Assembly: GCA_035652075.1 (NCBI GenBank)
Contig: DASREL010000093.1
Coordinates: 1-35,050, forward strand
Direction: 5' to 3'
Origin: Gp6-AA45 sp035652075
GTDB taxonomy: Bacteria; Acidobacteriota; Vicinamibacteria; Vicinamibacterales; CAVVIG01
DNA length: 35,050 nucleotides
In this document: positions 1 to 7,481 of the stretch, one piece after another
Layout of the letters: every line of letters starts with the position of its first letter
Position numbering within the stretch: the stretch's first letter is position 1
Notes under the pieces: generated by a model
The model's input: the letters and a program-made list of their open reading frames with translations, nothing else
Databases searched by the model: none
What the model was told of the DNA's origin: nothing
Position numbers and translations under genes: made by a program

Positions 1-168
1 CTGACCGCCGGAGCGGTGTATGTGTGGGAATCGAGAGCGGAGGCAGAAAAACTCTATTCGGGTGAATGGAGACGATTCGTCACCGACAAATACGGCTCGG
101 AGCCGTCAGTGGTGTTCTTCGACAATCTGGTCACGGTTGACAACATGATGGACTCTGCGATTCTGTGA
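1..168 (+). CDS. YdhR-like/putative monooxygenase, C-terminal fragment
   Basis: The window opens inside a reading frame that ends at the TGA at 166-168, leaving 55 residues. The segment with VYVWESRAEAEKLY followed by FVTDKYGSEPSVVFFDN resembles the C-terminal half of small YdhR-type or ABM-like ferredoxin-fold monooxygenase proteins, where a Y/W-rich strand and a final FFD-x-x-V strand are typical. The start lies outside the window, so total length and any cofactor residues cannot be judged. The assignment rests on recalled family resemblance only; a different dimeric alpha-beta barrel protein is possible. Confidence 0.6.
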   Translation: MTAGAVYVWESRAEAEKLYSGEWRRFVTDKYGSEPSVVFFDNLVTVDNMMDSAIL

Positions 169-291
169 GTCGAATTTGAGATCCTCTTAGCGGACCGACA
201 ATCGTACGACGTGTGGGTTCAGCTTGGGATTGGCGAGACCGAACGCCACCCGCAGGTCCTTCACTTGGCAGCACGCGGAGCAGCAGAAATG

Positions 292-343
292 CCGCGCGTG
301 CCGTGAGTGTGAGGTTGACGCAATCGCCTCACGACACGCGCGG
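292..343. repeat. Imperfect inverted repeat between convergent genes
   Basis: CCGCGCGTGCCGTGAG at 292-307 is repeated in inverted form at 328-343 with one mismatch, leaving a 20-nt loop. It lies in the roughly 200-bp stretch between the end of the first gene (168) and the stop of the next gene on the other strand (366). No T-run follows on either strand. It could act as a bidirectional RNA-end-stabilising stem. No gene with a start codon and recognisable product was found in 169-365. Confidence 0.45.
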
Positions 344-344
344 C

Positions 345-366
345 GATGAACCGCGATTGGTTCATC
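345..366 (-). terminator. Hairpin at the 3' end of the minus-strand hypothetical gene
   Basis: GATGAACC (345-352) and GGTTCATC (359-366) form a perfect 8-bp stem with a 6-nt loop, overlapping the last base of the stop codon of the gene ending at 366. No U-run follows, so this is not a canonical intrinsic terminator; it may mark the transcript end together with the longer stem at 292-343. Confidence 0.4.
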
Positions 367-1064
367 TACGCGACTTGCGGTGCTGGTGACGGCATCGGCG
401 CCGGCGTGGGCGACGGCGTCGCATCGACTGAATTACGCCGTTCGAGGTGACACGCGCTCCGCCACTTCGCCAGGCCGACTGGATCCTTGCCGATCTGGTT
501 GCGGACGATCGCGTTCAACGCGCGCAGGATCTCCATCCCTTTCTTGGTAGCTTGAGTAATGCTGGCGCGCGCGGCGACGTGTTTATCGCGCGCCGTGGAC
601 ATGTCGTGCGCGGCTTGCCCGATTGCCGCGACGTCGGCGGCGACGCCGGTCAGGAAGTCGTCCGCCATGCCGTGCTTGACGAACTCGCCGACCAACGGCT
701 GCGCGGCATCCGCGAACGCCTTCGCCGCGGCGAGCAGCGCGTGCTCCCCGTTGCCGCGCGGCACCTTGAACTTCCGATCCAGACCGGAATGATCGAGCGC
801 GAGGATCTGCGCCGTTCGCGCCATCGCTTCGAGACGATCGCGGAGCGACGCCCGCGCCTCGGCGCGCGCCTTCGCCGCGTTCTGCGCTTCTCCGCGGCCC
901 TGCGTCTGCGTCGCGAAGAATTGCCGGAGTTGACCGATCAGCGCGATCAGCGACGCGACCAGCTGCTGGCCGCGCGCCGACTTCGCGAGGATCGCGATGT
1001 TGTCCGCGAAGAAGTCGCGGACGCGTCCGAACGTGTCGAGCCGTCGTGTGTCGTGGTCCCTCAT
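366..1064 (-). CDS. Hypothetical alpha-helical protein with Pro-rich tail
   Basis: A 232-residue protein, product not recognised. The frame is open further upstream, but I place the start at the ATG at 1064 because GGAGGAG stands a few bases before it and the upstream extension is Arg/Cys-rich non-protein-like sequence. The body is Ala/Arg-rich and mostly helical by composition, with a segment rich in Ala, Arg and Glu around residues 60-80 that could form a coiled coil. The last 20 residues are a Ser/Thr/Pro/Ala tail that looks disordered. There is no signal peptide, membrane segment or Cys motif. It stands alone, convergent with the first gene and divergent from the lipocalin-like gene. Confidence 0.65.
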   Translation of the reverse strand: MRDHDTRRLDTFGRVRDFFADNIAILAKSARGQQLVASLIALIGQLRQFFATQTQGRGEAQNAAKARAEARASLRDRLEAMARTAQILALDHSGLDRKFKVPRGNGEHALLAAAKAFADAAQPLVGEFVKHGMADDFLTGVAADVAAIGQAAHDMSTARDKHVAARASITQATKKGMEILRALNAIVRNQIGKDPVGLAKWRSACHLERRNSVDATPSPTPAPMPSPAPQVA

Positions 1065-1442
1065 AACCGCTCCTCCTCTCATGGCCCTGTTAGACACCGC
1101 CCGCGCGAGAAGAGATTGTGTGCAAGACCTGCGGATTCGAGACCGTGACGGCACGCAATCGCGTCGTCCTGTACAGGTGACGATGCACGGTGTACGACGC
1201 GCGGATCCGTTGCGCAAGACACGTGATCGTCGGTACGAGCACCTGGGCGCGCTGTACGCGAGGAGTCGATCGCTGCGCAACGTGCCGCGATCGCGTCGCA
1301 TCCGATCCGTCACGGTGTACGGACGGCCGCGATCGTCGCGCAGAGCACGAGCGTCGCCGCGCAGCGGCTGGAGATCATCGCGCAGCCGATGGGATCGTGC
1401 GCGCGGTCTGTGCGACTAGGATATTCGGCACAGGAGGAACAC
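1065..1442. other. 378-bp divergent intergenic region
   Basis: It separates the helical hypothetical protein gene (-) from the lipocalin-like gene (+) and is the longest gene-free stretch in the window. No convincing coding frame is seen. It contains the palindrome CCTGTACAGG (1168-1177) and a direct repeat CACGGTGTACG at 1186-1196 and 1311-1321. A -10-like TAGGAT lies at about 1417-1422, and the Shine-Dalgarno AGGAGG (1432-1437) belongs to the GTG start at 1443. Both promoters presumably lie here. Confidence 0.5.
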
Positions 1443-1931
1443 GTGCGCAGACTCTTGGTGGCAGCAATGACCGTCGGCGTGCTGGTGAGCCACGGCGCGG
1501 CGCAGTCGACACGCCGCTCGATTCAGGGCGTGTGGCGCGTCGAGGAAGCGAGACTCTCCGGTCCAGCGGCTCGAACGATCTCGTTCGCCGGCCGGCCCAA
1601 CCTGACGATCATCACCGACAAGCACTACAGCCGGACCGAAATTCAGGCCGATGGACCGCGACCGACGCTGGCGGACGCGGCGAAAGCGACCGCCGACGAA
1701 CTGCGAGCCGTCTGGGGGCCGGTCGTCGCCGAAGCCGGCACGTACGAGATGACAGCCGACAGCATCACGATGCGGCCGATTGCGTCGAAGAATCCCGCGG
1801 TGATGGGATCGGGCGTGTTCATCGTCTACTCGTACAAATTCGAGGGCGACACGCTCGTGCTGACGCAGCAGCGGAACCAGAACGGTCCGTTCCCGGCGCC
1901 GTTCGCGCTGCGGCTGACGCGCGTCGAATGA
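1443..1931 (+). CDS. Exported lipocalin-like domain protein
   Basis: A 162-residue protein. The GTG at 1443 is preferred over an upstream ATG at 1389 because AGGAGG lies 5 nt before it and the resulting N-terminus is a clean signal peptide: VRR, then a hydrophobic LLVAAMTVGVLV core and a probable cleavage after HGAAQ. The mature part begins with IQGVWRVEEA, matching the G-x-W opening of lipocalin-like domains, and continues as alternating beta-strand sequence ending LRLTRVE. Such small exported lipocalin-like proteins are common in Acidobacteria; the ligand is unknown. Its stop lies 18 bp from the stop of the convergent cupin gene. Confidence 0.65.
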   Translation: MRRLLVAAMTVGVLVSHGAAQSTRRSIQGVWRVEEARLSGPAARTISFAGRPNLTIITDKHYSRTEIQADGPRPTLADAAKATADELRAVWGPVVAEAGTYEMTADSITMRPIASKNPAVMGSGVFIVYSYKFEGDTLVLTQQRNQNGPFPAPFALRLTRVE

Positions 1932-1949
1932 TCGCTGGCCGCCGGTAAT

Positions 1950-2582
1950 CTATTTCAATTCGACGGCGATCCGGTCGGCGGGCTGATCCGATGCGTTCTC
2001 TTCCGCGTGCGTGACCGCGCCGGCCACACGCACATCGTCCGCCTTCGCGCCCGGCTGATCGTTCAGGTAGAGGACGACGCGGTTCAGGAGGTGTTCGTGC
2101 GTCTGTCCTTTTTCGTGCGCGCCGTAGTGGACGCGAAGGACGCGCACCTGCTCGTTCTCAAAAATCACCTTGTAGTGCGCGGCGTCCACGGCGGCCGGAT
2201 CGAGCGCCGACGTGCGCGCCGCTGCCGCGGGCGATCCTTTGAGATCGATCTCCAAAATACGAATGGGATGATCGCTGATGTTCTCCGCGGTGTACGGACC
2301 GCTCGCCGGCCGCCAGCGGACGTCGCCGCGATGGAACTCGATCGTTGCGGACTGGTCGCCGTCTTTTCGCGTCATCACACCATCGTCCAGATAGATCAGC
2401 ACGCGGTTCGTTGCGTGGCCGTTCGACGCAATCGACGGCGTGCGCGGCTGCAGCGTCGCGACGATGACGCGCGCCTGCGGCGTGTCGAGACGAGGCGTGA
2501 TGGCAGCAGGCGCCGGCGGATTTTGCAGGCCCAGCCCGGACACGGACAGGATGGCCAGCGTTTCCGTAATCGCATTCCTCAT
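1950..2582 (-). CDS. Exported bicupin-like protein
   Basis: A 210-residue protein starting at an ATG at 2582 with only a weak ribosome binding site (GGATG). The first 20 or so residues are hydrophobic and may act as a signal peptide. Two related halves are visible: residues about 30-115 (NRVLIYLDDG, then FHRGDVRWRPASGPYTAEN) and 130-210 (ENEQVRVLRVHYG, HEHLLNRVVLYLND, then GAVTHAEENASDQP, VELK). The second half keeps HEH and a downstream His-Ala-Glu-Glu-Asn, the arrangement expected of a metal-binding cupin; the first half lacks the HxH pair. Substrate unknown. It appears to be a single-gene unit. Confidence 0.65.
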   Translation of the reverse strand: MRNAITETLAILSVSGLGLQNPPAPAAITPRLDTPQARVIVATLQPRTPSIASNGHATNRVLIYLDDGVMTRKDGDQSATIEFHRGDVRWRPASGPYTAENISDHPIRILEIDLKGSPAAAARTSALDPAAVDAAHYKVIFENEQVRVLRVHYGAHEKGQTHEHLLNRVVLYLNDQPGAKADDVRVAGAVTHAEENASDQPADRIAVELK

Positions 2583-2615
2583 GGCTGGTCATCCTAGCGC
2601 GAAACTCGACCGCTC

Positions 2616-3323
2616 TTACCGCACGTCGCTGGCGATGCTCAGCAAATCCGAGTAGGACGCTTCGCGCTCGGATGTTGCCTTCGTTTGTGCGCTGCTCGCA
2701 TCGCCTGGTTGGTTGAAGCGACTGTACACGTCTGCAGCGCGAGCGAACGCGCTCGCCGCATCGTTCCGGATTTCAGACGCGGCGCGCAACAGACCGTCTT
2801 TTTCGTCTCCCTCGCTGAGGGGTTCTCCGTCGGCGGCTCGTTCGAAATCGGACGCCTCCTGGCTGTACTGATAACCGACTGACATCGAGAAATCGGCGGA
2901 CTGCAGTGCCGCAGACGGGACCGGCGCGGCAACGCGAAACGCGAGCAGCTGATACACCCAGCCGGCCCTGCCTCGCATGCGCGCGGCCTTTGGATAGATT
3001 TCCGTGGCGCCGCCAGGCCCTTCTTGACGAGGAGCATTCTTCGCGTGCGTTTCCATCGTCTCAGCCTGTTTGGCCAGGCTGTCGCCGTACGCCGTCAGCG
3101 CGGTGGTGCTCATGGCTTTCAGTGCCTTGGTCTCTGCCGCCAGCCACTTGTTGGCCTTGTCCGTGTCGGTCGTGCGCGACACGGCGGCCGCATACGCGTC
3201 CGCGGCTTTGGAATAGGCAGTGTCGGCCGCGTTCGTATTCCCGGCCGCCGATTCTTTATCTCCCGCTTCCTGAAACTGTTTTCCCTCTGCTGCGAACGTC
3301 TGGGCGTCCATCGTTTTCGCCAT
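2616..3323 (-). CDS. Hypothetical Ala-rich helical protein
   Basis: A 235-residue protein, product not recognised. GAGGAG lies 8 nt before the ATG at 3323, supporting the start. The sequence is very rich in Ala, Ser, Asp and Lys, has no Cys, signal peptide or membrane segment, and shows repeated helix-like units (AAEGKQFQEAGDKESAAG, AAVSRTTDTDKANKWLAAE, AASAFARAADVYSRF) suggestive of TPR-like or long helical-bundle packing. It is divergent from the membrane protein gene that follows and is probably cytoplasmic. Confidence 0.65.
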   Translation of the reverse strand: MAKTMDAQTFAAEGKQFQEAGDKESAAGNTNAADTAYSKAADAYAAAVSRTTDTDKANKWLAAETKALKAMSTTALTAYGDSLAKQAETMETHAKNAPRQEGPGGATEIYPKAARMRGRAGWVYQLLAFRVAAPVPSAALQSADFSMSVGYQYSQEASDFERAADGEPLSEGDEKDGLLRAASEIRNDAASAFARAADVYSRFNQPGDASSAQTKATSEREASYSDLLSIASDVR

Positions 3324-3405
3324 GTCTCACTCCTCAGTCCGGCGTATTACGATAGCGCTCATGGCTACGGCTGCCGCGACCTTTCAGCATTCCCGTCCTC
3401 TCGCG

Positions 3406-4575
3406 ATGTCGACCGATTCGACTGCGCCACACTGGTCGATCTACGCGGTGCTGTTCGCCTCGACGAGCGTCATCCTCGGCGTGATCTGGGACATCTCGTG
3501 GCATCGCTCGATCGGCCGTGACACCTTCTGGACGCCGGCGCATCTCGCGATTTACACCGGCGGCGTCGTCGCCGGCCTCACGTGCGGGTGGGTAGCGCTG
3601 CAGACGACGTTCGCGGGATCGGAGAGCGATCGCGGCACCGCGGTGCGCTTCTGGGGATTCCGCGCGCCGTTCGGCGCGTGGGTCTGCATCTGGGGCGCGT
3701 TTGCGATGGTTACGTCGGCGCCGTTCGACGACTGGTGGCACAACGCGTACGGCCTCGACGTCAAGATCATCAGCCCGCCGCACATGCTGCTCGCCGCCGG
3801 CATCGCCGCCATTCAGTGCGGCGCGATGCTGATGGCGCTCGCGTGGCAGAACCGCGCGGTCGGCGACCGTCGGCTGCTCGGGCGTCTGTATTTGTACGGC
3901 GCCGGCTTGCTGCTGTTGCTCGCGGCCACCGTCGCGACCGAGCACACGCAGCGCTGGGACATGCACCAGACGCACTTCTACCAAGTCAGCGCCGGCGTGT
4001 TCCTGTTCTTCCTGGTCAGCTCGGCGCGCGCGTCGTTCGCGCGCTGGCCCGCGACGATCGTCGCATCGGTCTACACGGGCTTGACGATGTTCATGCTGCT
4101 GTTTCTGCCGCTGTTTGCCGCGCAACCGCTGCTTGGACCGATCTACGTGCAGGTCGATCGATTCATGCCGCCGGACTTTCCGCTGCTGCTGATCGTGCCG
4201 GCAATCGCGCTCGATCTGGTGATGCGACGTGGCAAAGGCGGCAGCCCTGAAGGGCTGCGCTACAACAGCTCTCGCGCTGATGGTCGGATCAACGACTGGC
4301 TCCTGGCGCTGGTCGCGTCGGCCGCGTTCCTCGTCACGTTCTTCGCGGTGCAGTGGCCGTTCGCCGATTTCCTGATGACGCCGGCGGCGCGCAACTGGTT
4401 CTTCGCGAGCGATCGCATGCAGTACTCGATCGGTCCGGCGTTCCAGGCGAAGTACTTCCAGCTGAATCCGCCCGACAACCTGGCAACCGGACTCCCGATC
4501 GCGCTCGCGATCGGCTTCGTGTCGGCGCGTTGCGCGCTGTGGTGGGGCAACTGGATGGCGCGAGTGCAACGCTGA
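3406..4575 (+). CDS. His-rich multi-pass membrane protein, unknown function
   Basis: A 389-residue protein with roughly nine hydrophobic segments. I chose the ATG at 3406 because the first membrane span (SIYAVLFASTSVILGVIW) then follows a short polar N-terminus; the ATG at 3361 is an alternative, and neither has a good ribosome binding site. Histidines and tryptophans cluster at span ends: WDISWH, FWTPAHLAIY, DDWWHNAYG, SPPHMLLAAG and EHTQRWDMHQTH. This pattern suggests metal or haem ligation near the membrane surface, which is inference. A polar stretch around residues 278-292 is encoded by an inserted REP-like palindrome. Its stop overlaps the next start (TGATG), so the two are co-translated. 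Confidence 0.7.
   Translation: MSTDSTAPHWSIYAVLFASTSVILGVIWDISWHRSIGRDTFWTPAHLAIYTGGVVAGLTCGWVALQTTFAGSESDRGTAVRFWGFRAPFGAWVCIWGAFAMVTSAPFDDWWHNAYGLDVKIISPPHMLLAAGIAAIQCGAMLMALAWQNRAVGDRRLLGRLYLYGAGLLLLLAATVATEHTQRWDMHQTHFYQVSAGVFLFFLVSSARASFARWPATIVASVYTGLTMFMLLFLPLFAAQPLLGPIYVQVDRFMPPDFPLLLIVPAIALDLVMRRGKGGSPEGLRYNSSRADGRINDWLLALVASAAFLVTFFAVQWPFADFLMTPAARNWFFASDRMQYSIGPAFQAKYFQLNPPDNLATGLPIALAIGFVSARCALWWGNWMARVQR
4241..4263. repeat. REP-like palindrome inside a coding region
   Basis: GCAGCCCT-GA-AGGGCTGC (4241-4258) is a perfect 8-bp inverted repeat followed by GCTAC (4259-4263). The same core (CCTGAA, then GGCT and GCGCTAC) recurs at 34348-34382. Here it lies in frame within the membrane protein gene, encoding part of a loop, so it looks like a tolerated insertion of a dispersed repeat. 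Confidence 0.55.
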
Positions 4576-6059
4576 TGCGTCGACTGCGCCCGCAACTCGC
4601 ACTGCTCGGGCTTGCGCTGTTGTCGATGGCGCACGTCGGCAGCCCCGACACGTTCTTCGGCGGCAAGGCCGGTCCGTACGACGTGCGGGTCAGCGTCCGC
4701 TTGCCCGGCGTGATTCCCGGTCGCGCGCAGGTCACCGTGCGCGTCGAAGGCGCGACGTCGACCGGTTCGCATCACGTCACGGTGCGAGCCGGGCAGTGGA
4801 ACGTGGGACTGAAAGGCGCGCCGCCGCCCGAACCGGCCGCTGGCGTTCCCGGCGATCCGTCGCTCTATTCGGCGGAACTCTGGTTCATGACCGCGTCGTC
4901 GTACCAGCTCGCGGTGCACGTCGATGGCCCCGCGGGTCCGGGCGAAGTCGTCATCCCCGTCGTCGCGCTCGCGACCGCCGAACGTCAGATGCCGCCGTGG
5001 CTCGGCAGCGTGCTCGCGGCCCTCGGCGTATTTCTCACGGCAGGACTGCTGACGATCATCGGCGCAGCCGTGCGCGAAAGCGGCCTGACGCCCGGCGCGC
5101 AGCCCGATGTCGTCCGCACGCGTCGTGCACGGATCGGAATCGCCGTCGCGGCCGTCATCGCCGGCCTCGCGCTGTGGGGCGGCGACAAGTGGTGGACCGC
5201 CGAAGCGTCCGCGTACAAACGATCCGTGCTGTATCGCCCGTTCAACGCCGAGACGGCGTTCACGCAGAACGCCGACGCGCGCGTGTTGACGCTGAGCATT
5301 CGCGACCCGCGCTGGACCGGCACGCCAAACCCGTTGAGTCAGTTCAACGCGTTGATCCCCGATCACGGGAAGCTGATGCATCTGTTTCTCGTCCGCGAGC
5401 CGACGCTCGATGCCGTCGCGCATCTGCATCCGATCGCGCGCACGCCGGCCGCCCTCGACTTCGACGTCGACGTGCCGCCGCTTCCCACCGGTCGTTACCG
5501 GGTCTACGGCGACATCGTCCACGAAAGCGGCTACGCGCAGACGCTCGTGTCGGAGATTGAACTCGCCGCAACCGCAACTGCAACTGGAACTGCAACTGGA
5601 ACTGCAACTGGAACTGCAACTGCAACTGATCCAGACGACTCGTGGTTCAACGGCACCGATCTCGATGACGGGACGAAGATTGTGTGGGACCGAGATCCGT
5701 CGCCGATCGTCGTGGGTGTCGAACGCGATCTGCGTTTCCATGTTCAGGATGCGCACGGCGCGACCATCGACGTCGAGCCGTACATGGGCATGGCGGCGCA
5801 TCTGCTGATCGCGAGCCGCGACGGATCGGTTTTCGCGCACCTGCATCCGTCCGGCAGCATCTCGATGGCGGCGATGCAGCGCTTCGCCGGCAGCGCCAAT
5901 CCGCATGCCGGCCACGTGATGGATCTGGATAGTCGAATCGCAGTGCCGTACGCGTTTCCGCAGCCGGGCAAGTACCGCCTGTTCGTGCAGGTCAAACACG
6001 CCGGCACGGTGAAGACCGCCGCGTTCGACGTCGACGCCCAGTCGCAGCCGAAGATGTGA
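4575..6059 (+). CDS. Exported, membrane-anchored His-rich two-domain protein
   Basis: A 494-residue protein starting at an ATG that overlaps the previous stop by one base. It has an N-terminal signal (LALLGLALLSMAHV), an exported beta domain to about residue 135, two membrane spans (around 137-160 and 178-197), then two further exported domains. The first of these has HGKLMHLFLV and AHLHP, the second MAAHLLIA, FAHLHPSGS and a PHAGH motif. The M/H-x-LHP pattern is seen in YtkA-like and copper-associated periplasmic proteins, so metal binding is plausible but unproven. A Thr-Ala/Thr-Gly linker between the last two domains is encoded by a hexanucleotide array. It sits in an operon with the membrane protein, methyltransferase, cytochrome c and PQQ dehydrogenase. 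Confidence 0.7.
   Translation: MRRLRPQLALLGLALLSMAHVGSPDTFFGGKAGPYDVRVSVRLPGVIPGRAQVTVRVEGATSTGSHHVTVRAGQWNVGLKGAPPPEPAAGVPGDPSLYSAELWFMTASSYQLAVHVDGPAGPGEVVIPVVALATAERQMPPWLGSVLAALGVFLTAGLLTIIGAAVRESGLTPGAQPDVVRTRRARIGIAVAAVIAGLALWGGDKWWTAEASAYKRSVLYRPFNAETAFTQNADARVLTLSIRDPRWTGTPNPLSQFNALIPDHGKLMHLFLVREPTLDAVAHLHPIARTPAALDFDVDVPPLPTGRYRVYGDIVHESGYAQTLVSEIELAATATATGTATGTATGTATATDPDDSWFNGTDLDDGTKIVWDRDPSPIVVGVERDLRFHVQDAHGATIDVEPYMGMAAHLLIASRDGSVFAHLHPSGSISMAAMQRFAGSANPHAGHVMDLDSRIAVPYAFPQPGKYRLFVQVKHAGTVKTAAFDVDAQSQPKM
5575..5628 (+). repeat. Hexanucleotide array (C/G)AACTG x9 encoding a linker
   Basis: Nine uninterrupted 6-bp units, CAACTG or GAACTG, fill these 54 bp. Being a multiple of three, copy-number changes keep the frame and only lengthen or shorten a Thr-Ala/Thr-Gly linker between two domains. 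The same units appear at 11357-11386 in an unrelated gene. Confidence 0.85.
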
Positions 6060-6727
6060 CGTTCGCCCGATCGTCGAAGAACCGTCTGACCGATCGCGAT
6101 CTCGATCGGTTTTCCGGCAAGACGATCTTCGATCGCATCGCACGCGCCGTCTGTCACGCAGGATGCCTGCCGCGAAAAGAGCTCTACGAAGCGTGGGAAG
6201 TGGCGCGACGCGTACGGCGACTGTTTCGCGGCGGTCGGATCGTCGATCTGGCCGCGGGCAACGCGCTTCTTGCGCATGTCATGTTGATCCTCGACGACAC
6301 CTCGCCGTCGGCGCTGGCCGTCGACACGGTCATTCCACGGTCGGCTTCGACGCTTCACGCCGCGCTCGTCGATCAGTGGCCACGGCTATCGGGACGGATT
6401 TCGATCGTTGAGACCGCCCTGGACGCGATCGACATCGAACCCGACGACATTGTTATGTCCGTGCACGCCTGCGGCGCGATGACCGATCTCGTCCTCGACC
6501 GTGCGACGCGTGCGCGCGCCCGCGTCGCGGTGCTGCCGTGCTGCCACGAGACGGCGACGTGCGATGCCGGCTCGCTCTCCGGCTGGATGGACGATGCGCT
6601 CGCGATCGATGTCGTGCGCGCGCGTCGGCTCGCCGATCGCGGCTATCGCATCTGGACGCAGCGGATTCCCGAAGAAATCACGCCGAAGAACCGGCTGCTC
6701 ATCGGCGCGCCAGCAGCCGGAATGTGA
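6056..6727 (+). CDS. SAM-dependent methyltransferase-like protein (Methyltransf_32 type)
   Basis: A 223-residue protein whose GTG start overlaps the upstream TGA (GTGA), so it is translationally coupled to the His-rich protein. Residues 62-74 (IVDLAAGNALLAH) fit the glycine-rich SAM-binding motif I, although the usual G-x-G is reduced to AAGN. VHACGAMTD (137-144) and LPCCHE (160-165) match the HACG and PCCH signatures I associate with the METTL25/Methyltransf_32 group. No signal peptide, so cytoplasmic. The target is unknown; a role in modifying a partner encoded in this operon is only a guess from position. Confidence 0.65.
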   Translation: MTFARSSKNRLTDRDLDRFSGKTIFDRIARAVCHAGCLPRKELYEAWEVARRVRRLFRGGRIVDLAAGNALLAHVMLILDDTSPSALAVDTVIPRSASTLHAALVDQWPRLSGRISIVETALDAIDIEPDDIVMSVHACGAMTDLVLDRATRARARVAVLPCCHETATCDAGSLSGWMDDALAIDVVRARRLADRGYRIWTQRIPEEITPKNRLLIGAPAAGM

Positions 6728-6741
6728 TACAAGTCCGCGGC

Positions 6742-7479
6742 ATGACGGCATTCCTTGGCGTCCTGCTCGTGGCCCTTCAACTCGGTCACCCCGGCGAATA
6801 CGCACCAGCGGACATCGCGTACGGCGCGCAGATCTACGACGCGCAGTGCACGACGTGCCACGGGGCGAACGGCGACGGCGTCGGCGACATCAACCTCAAG
6901 AGCGGCAAGTTCCGCACCGCCGTCACCGATCAGGATCTCGCACGCGTCATCACCAACGGCGTTCCCGGCAAGGGGATGCTCGCGTTCAAGTTCGATTCCG
7001 CGGAGCTCGCCGGCGTCATCGCGTTCGTGCGCAACATGAACTCCTTCGATCGCGGAACCGTGAAGGTCGGCGATGCCGCACGCGGCCGCGCGCTGTTCGA
7101 CAAGAACGAGTGCGTGCGCTGTCACCGCGTCGGCGATCGTGGCGCGCGCGTGGCTCCCGATCTCAGCGACGTTGGCGCGCAGCGGAGCGCCGCCTCGTTG
7201 CTCCGATCGCTCACCGAACCCACGACGCAGATGATGCCCATCAACCGTCCCGTCCACATCGTCACGCGCGATGGCACGGTGATCAACGGACGACGGTTGA
7301 ATGAAGATACCTACACGGTGCAGCTGATCGACGACAAGGAACGGCTCGTGTCGTTGTCGAAGTCCGATCTGCGCGAGTTCACTATCGCCACCGTGTCGCC
7401 GATGCCGTCGTACAAGACGATGAGCGAAGCCGAGCTGTCGGATCTCGTCGCCTACTTGTTGTCGCTGAAAGGACGCTGA
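6742..7479 (+). CDS. Dihaem cytochrome c, partner of PQQ dehydrogenase
   Basis: A 245-residue protein beginning at the ATG at 6742 with a hydrophobic exported N-terminus (LGVLLVALQL). Two haem attachment sites are seen, CTTCH (36-40) and CVRCH (124-128). The first belongs to a class I c domain with a distal Met region (GMLAF). The second half, with VTRDGTVINGRRL and SEAELSDLVAYLLSLKG, resembles the Planctomycete/Verrucomicrobium-type haem-binding domain (TIGR02603-like). Its stop is 2 nt before the PQQ dehydrogenase start, so it very probably takes electrons from that enzyme in the periplasm. Confidence 0.85.
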   Translation: MTAFLGVLLVALQLGHPGEYAPADIAYGAQIYDAQCTTCHGANGDGVGDINLKSGKFRTAVTDQDLARVITNGVPGKGMLAFKFDSAELAGVIAFVRNMNSFDRGTVKVGDAARGRALFDKNECVRCHRVGDRGARVAPDLSDVGAQRSAASLLRSLTEPTTQMMPINRPVHIVTRDGTVINGRRLNEDTYTVQLIDDKERLVSLSKSDLREFTIATVSPMPSYKTMSEAELSDLVAYLLSLKGR

Positions 7480-7481
7480 CG

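Noticed and set aside
169..365. Possible short minus-strand peptide with several Cys (ending near 180)
   Set aside because: The frame contains CCSACC but has no start codon with a ribosome binding site and no recognisable family.
1389..1442. Upstream ATG for the lipocalin-like protein
   Set aside because: It would put 18 non-signal residues ahead of a well-formed signal peptide, and AGGAGG is spaced for the GTG at 1443.
4260..6143. Long minus-strand open frame (627 codons) opposite the His-rich protein and methyltransferase genes
   Set aside because: Arg/His/Asp-rich composition with no motif; it is the antisense shadow of well-supported plus-strand genes in a high-GC genome.
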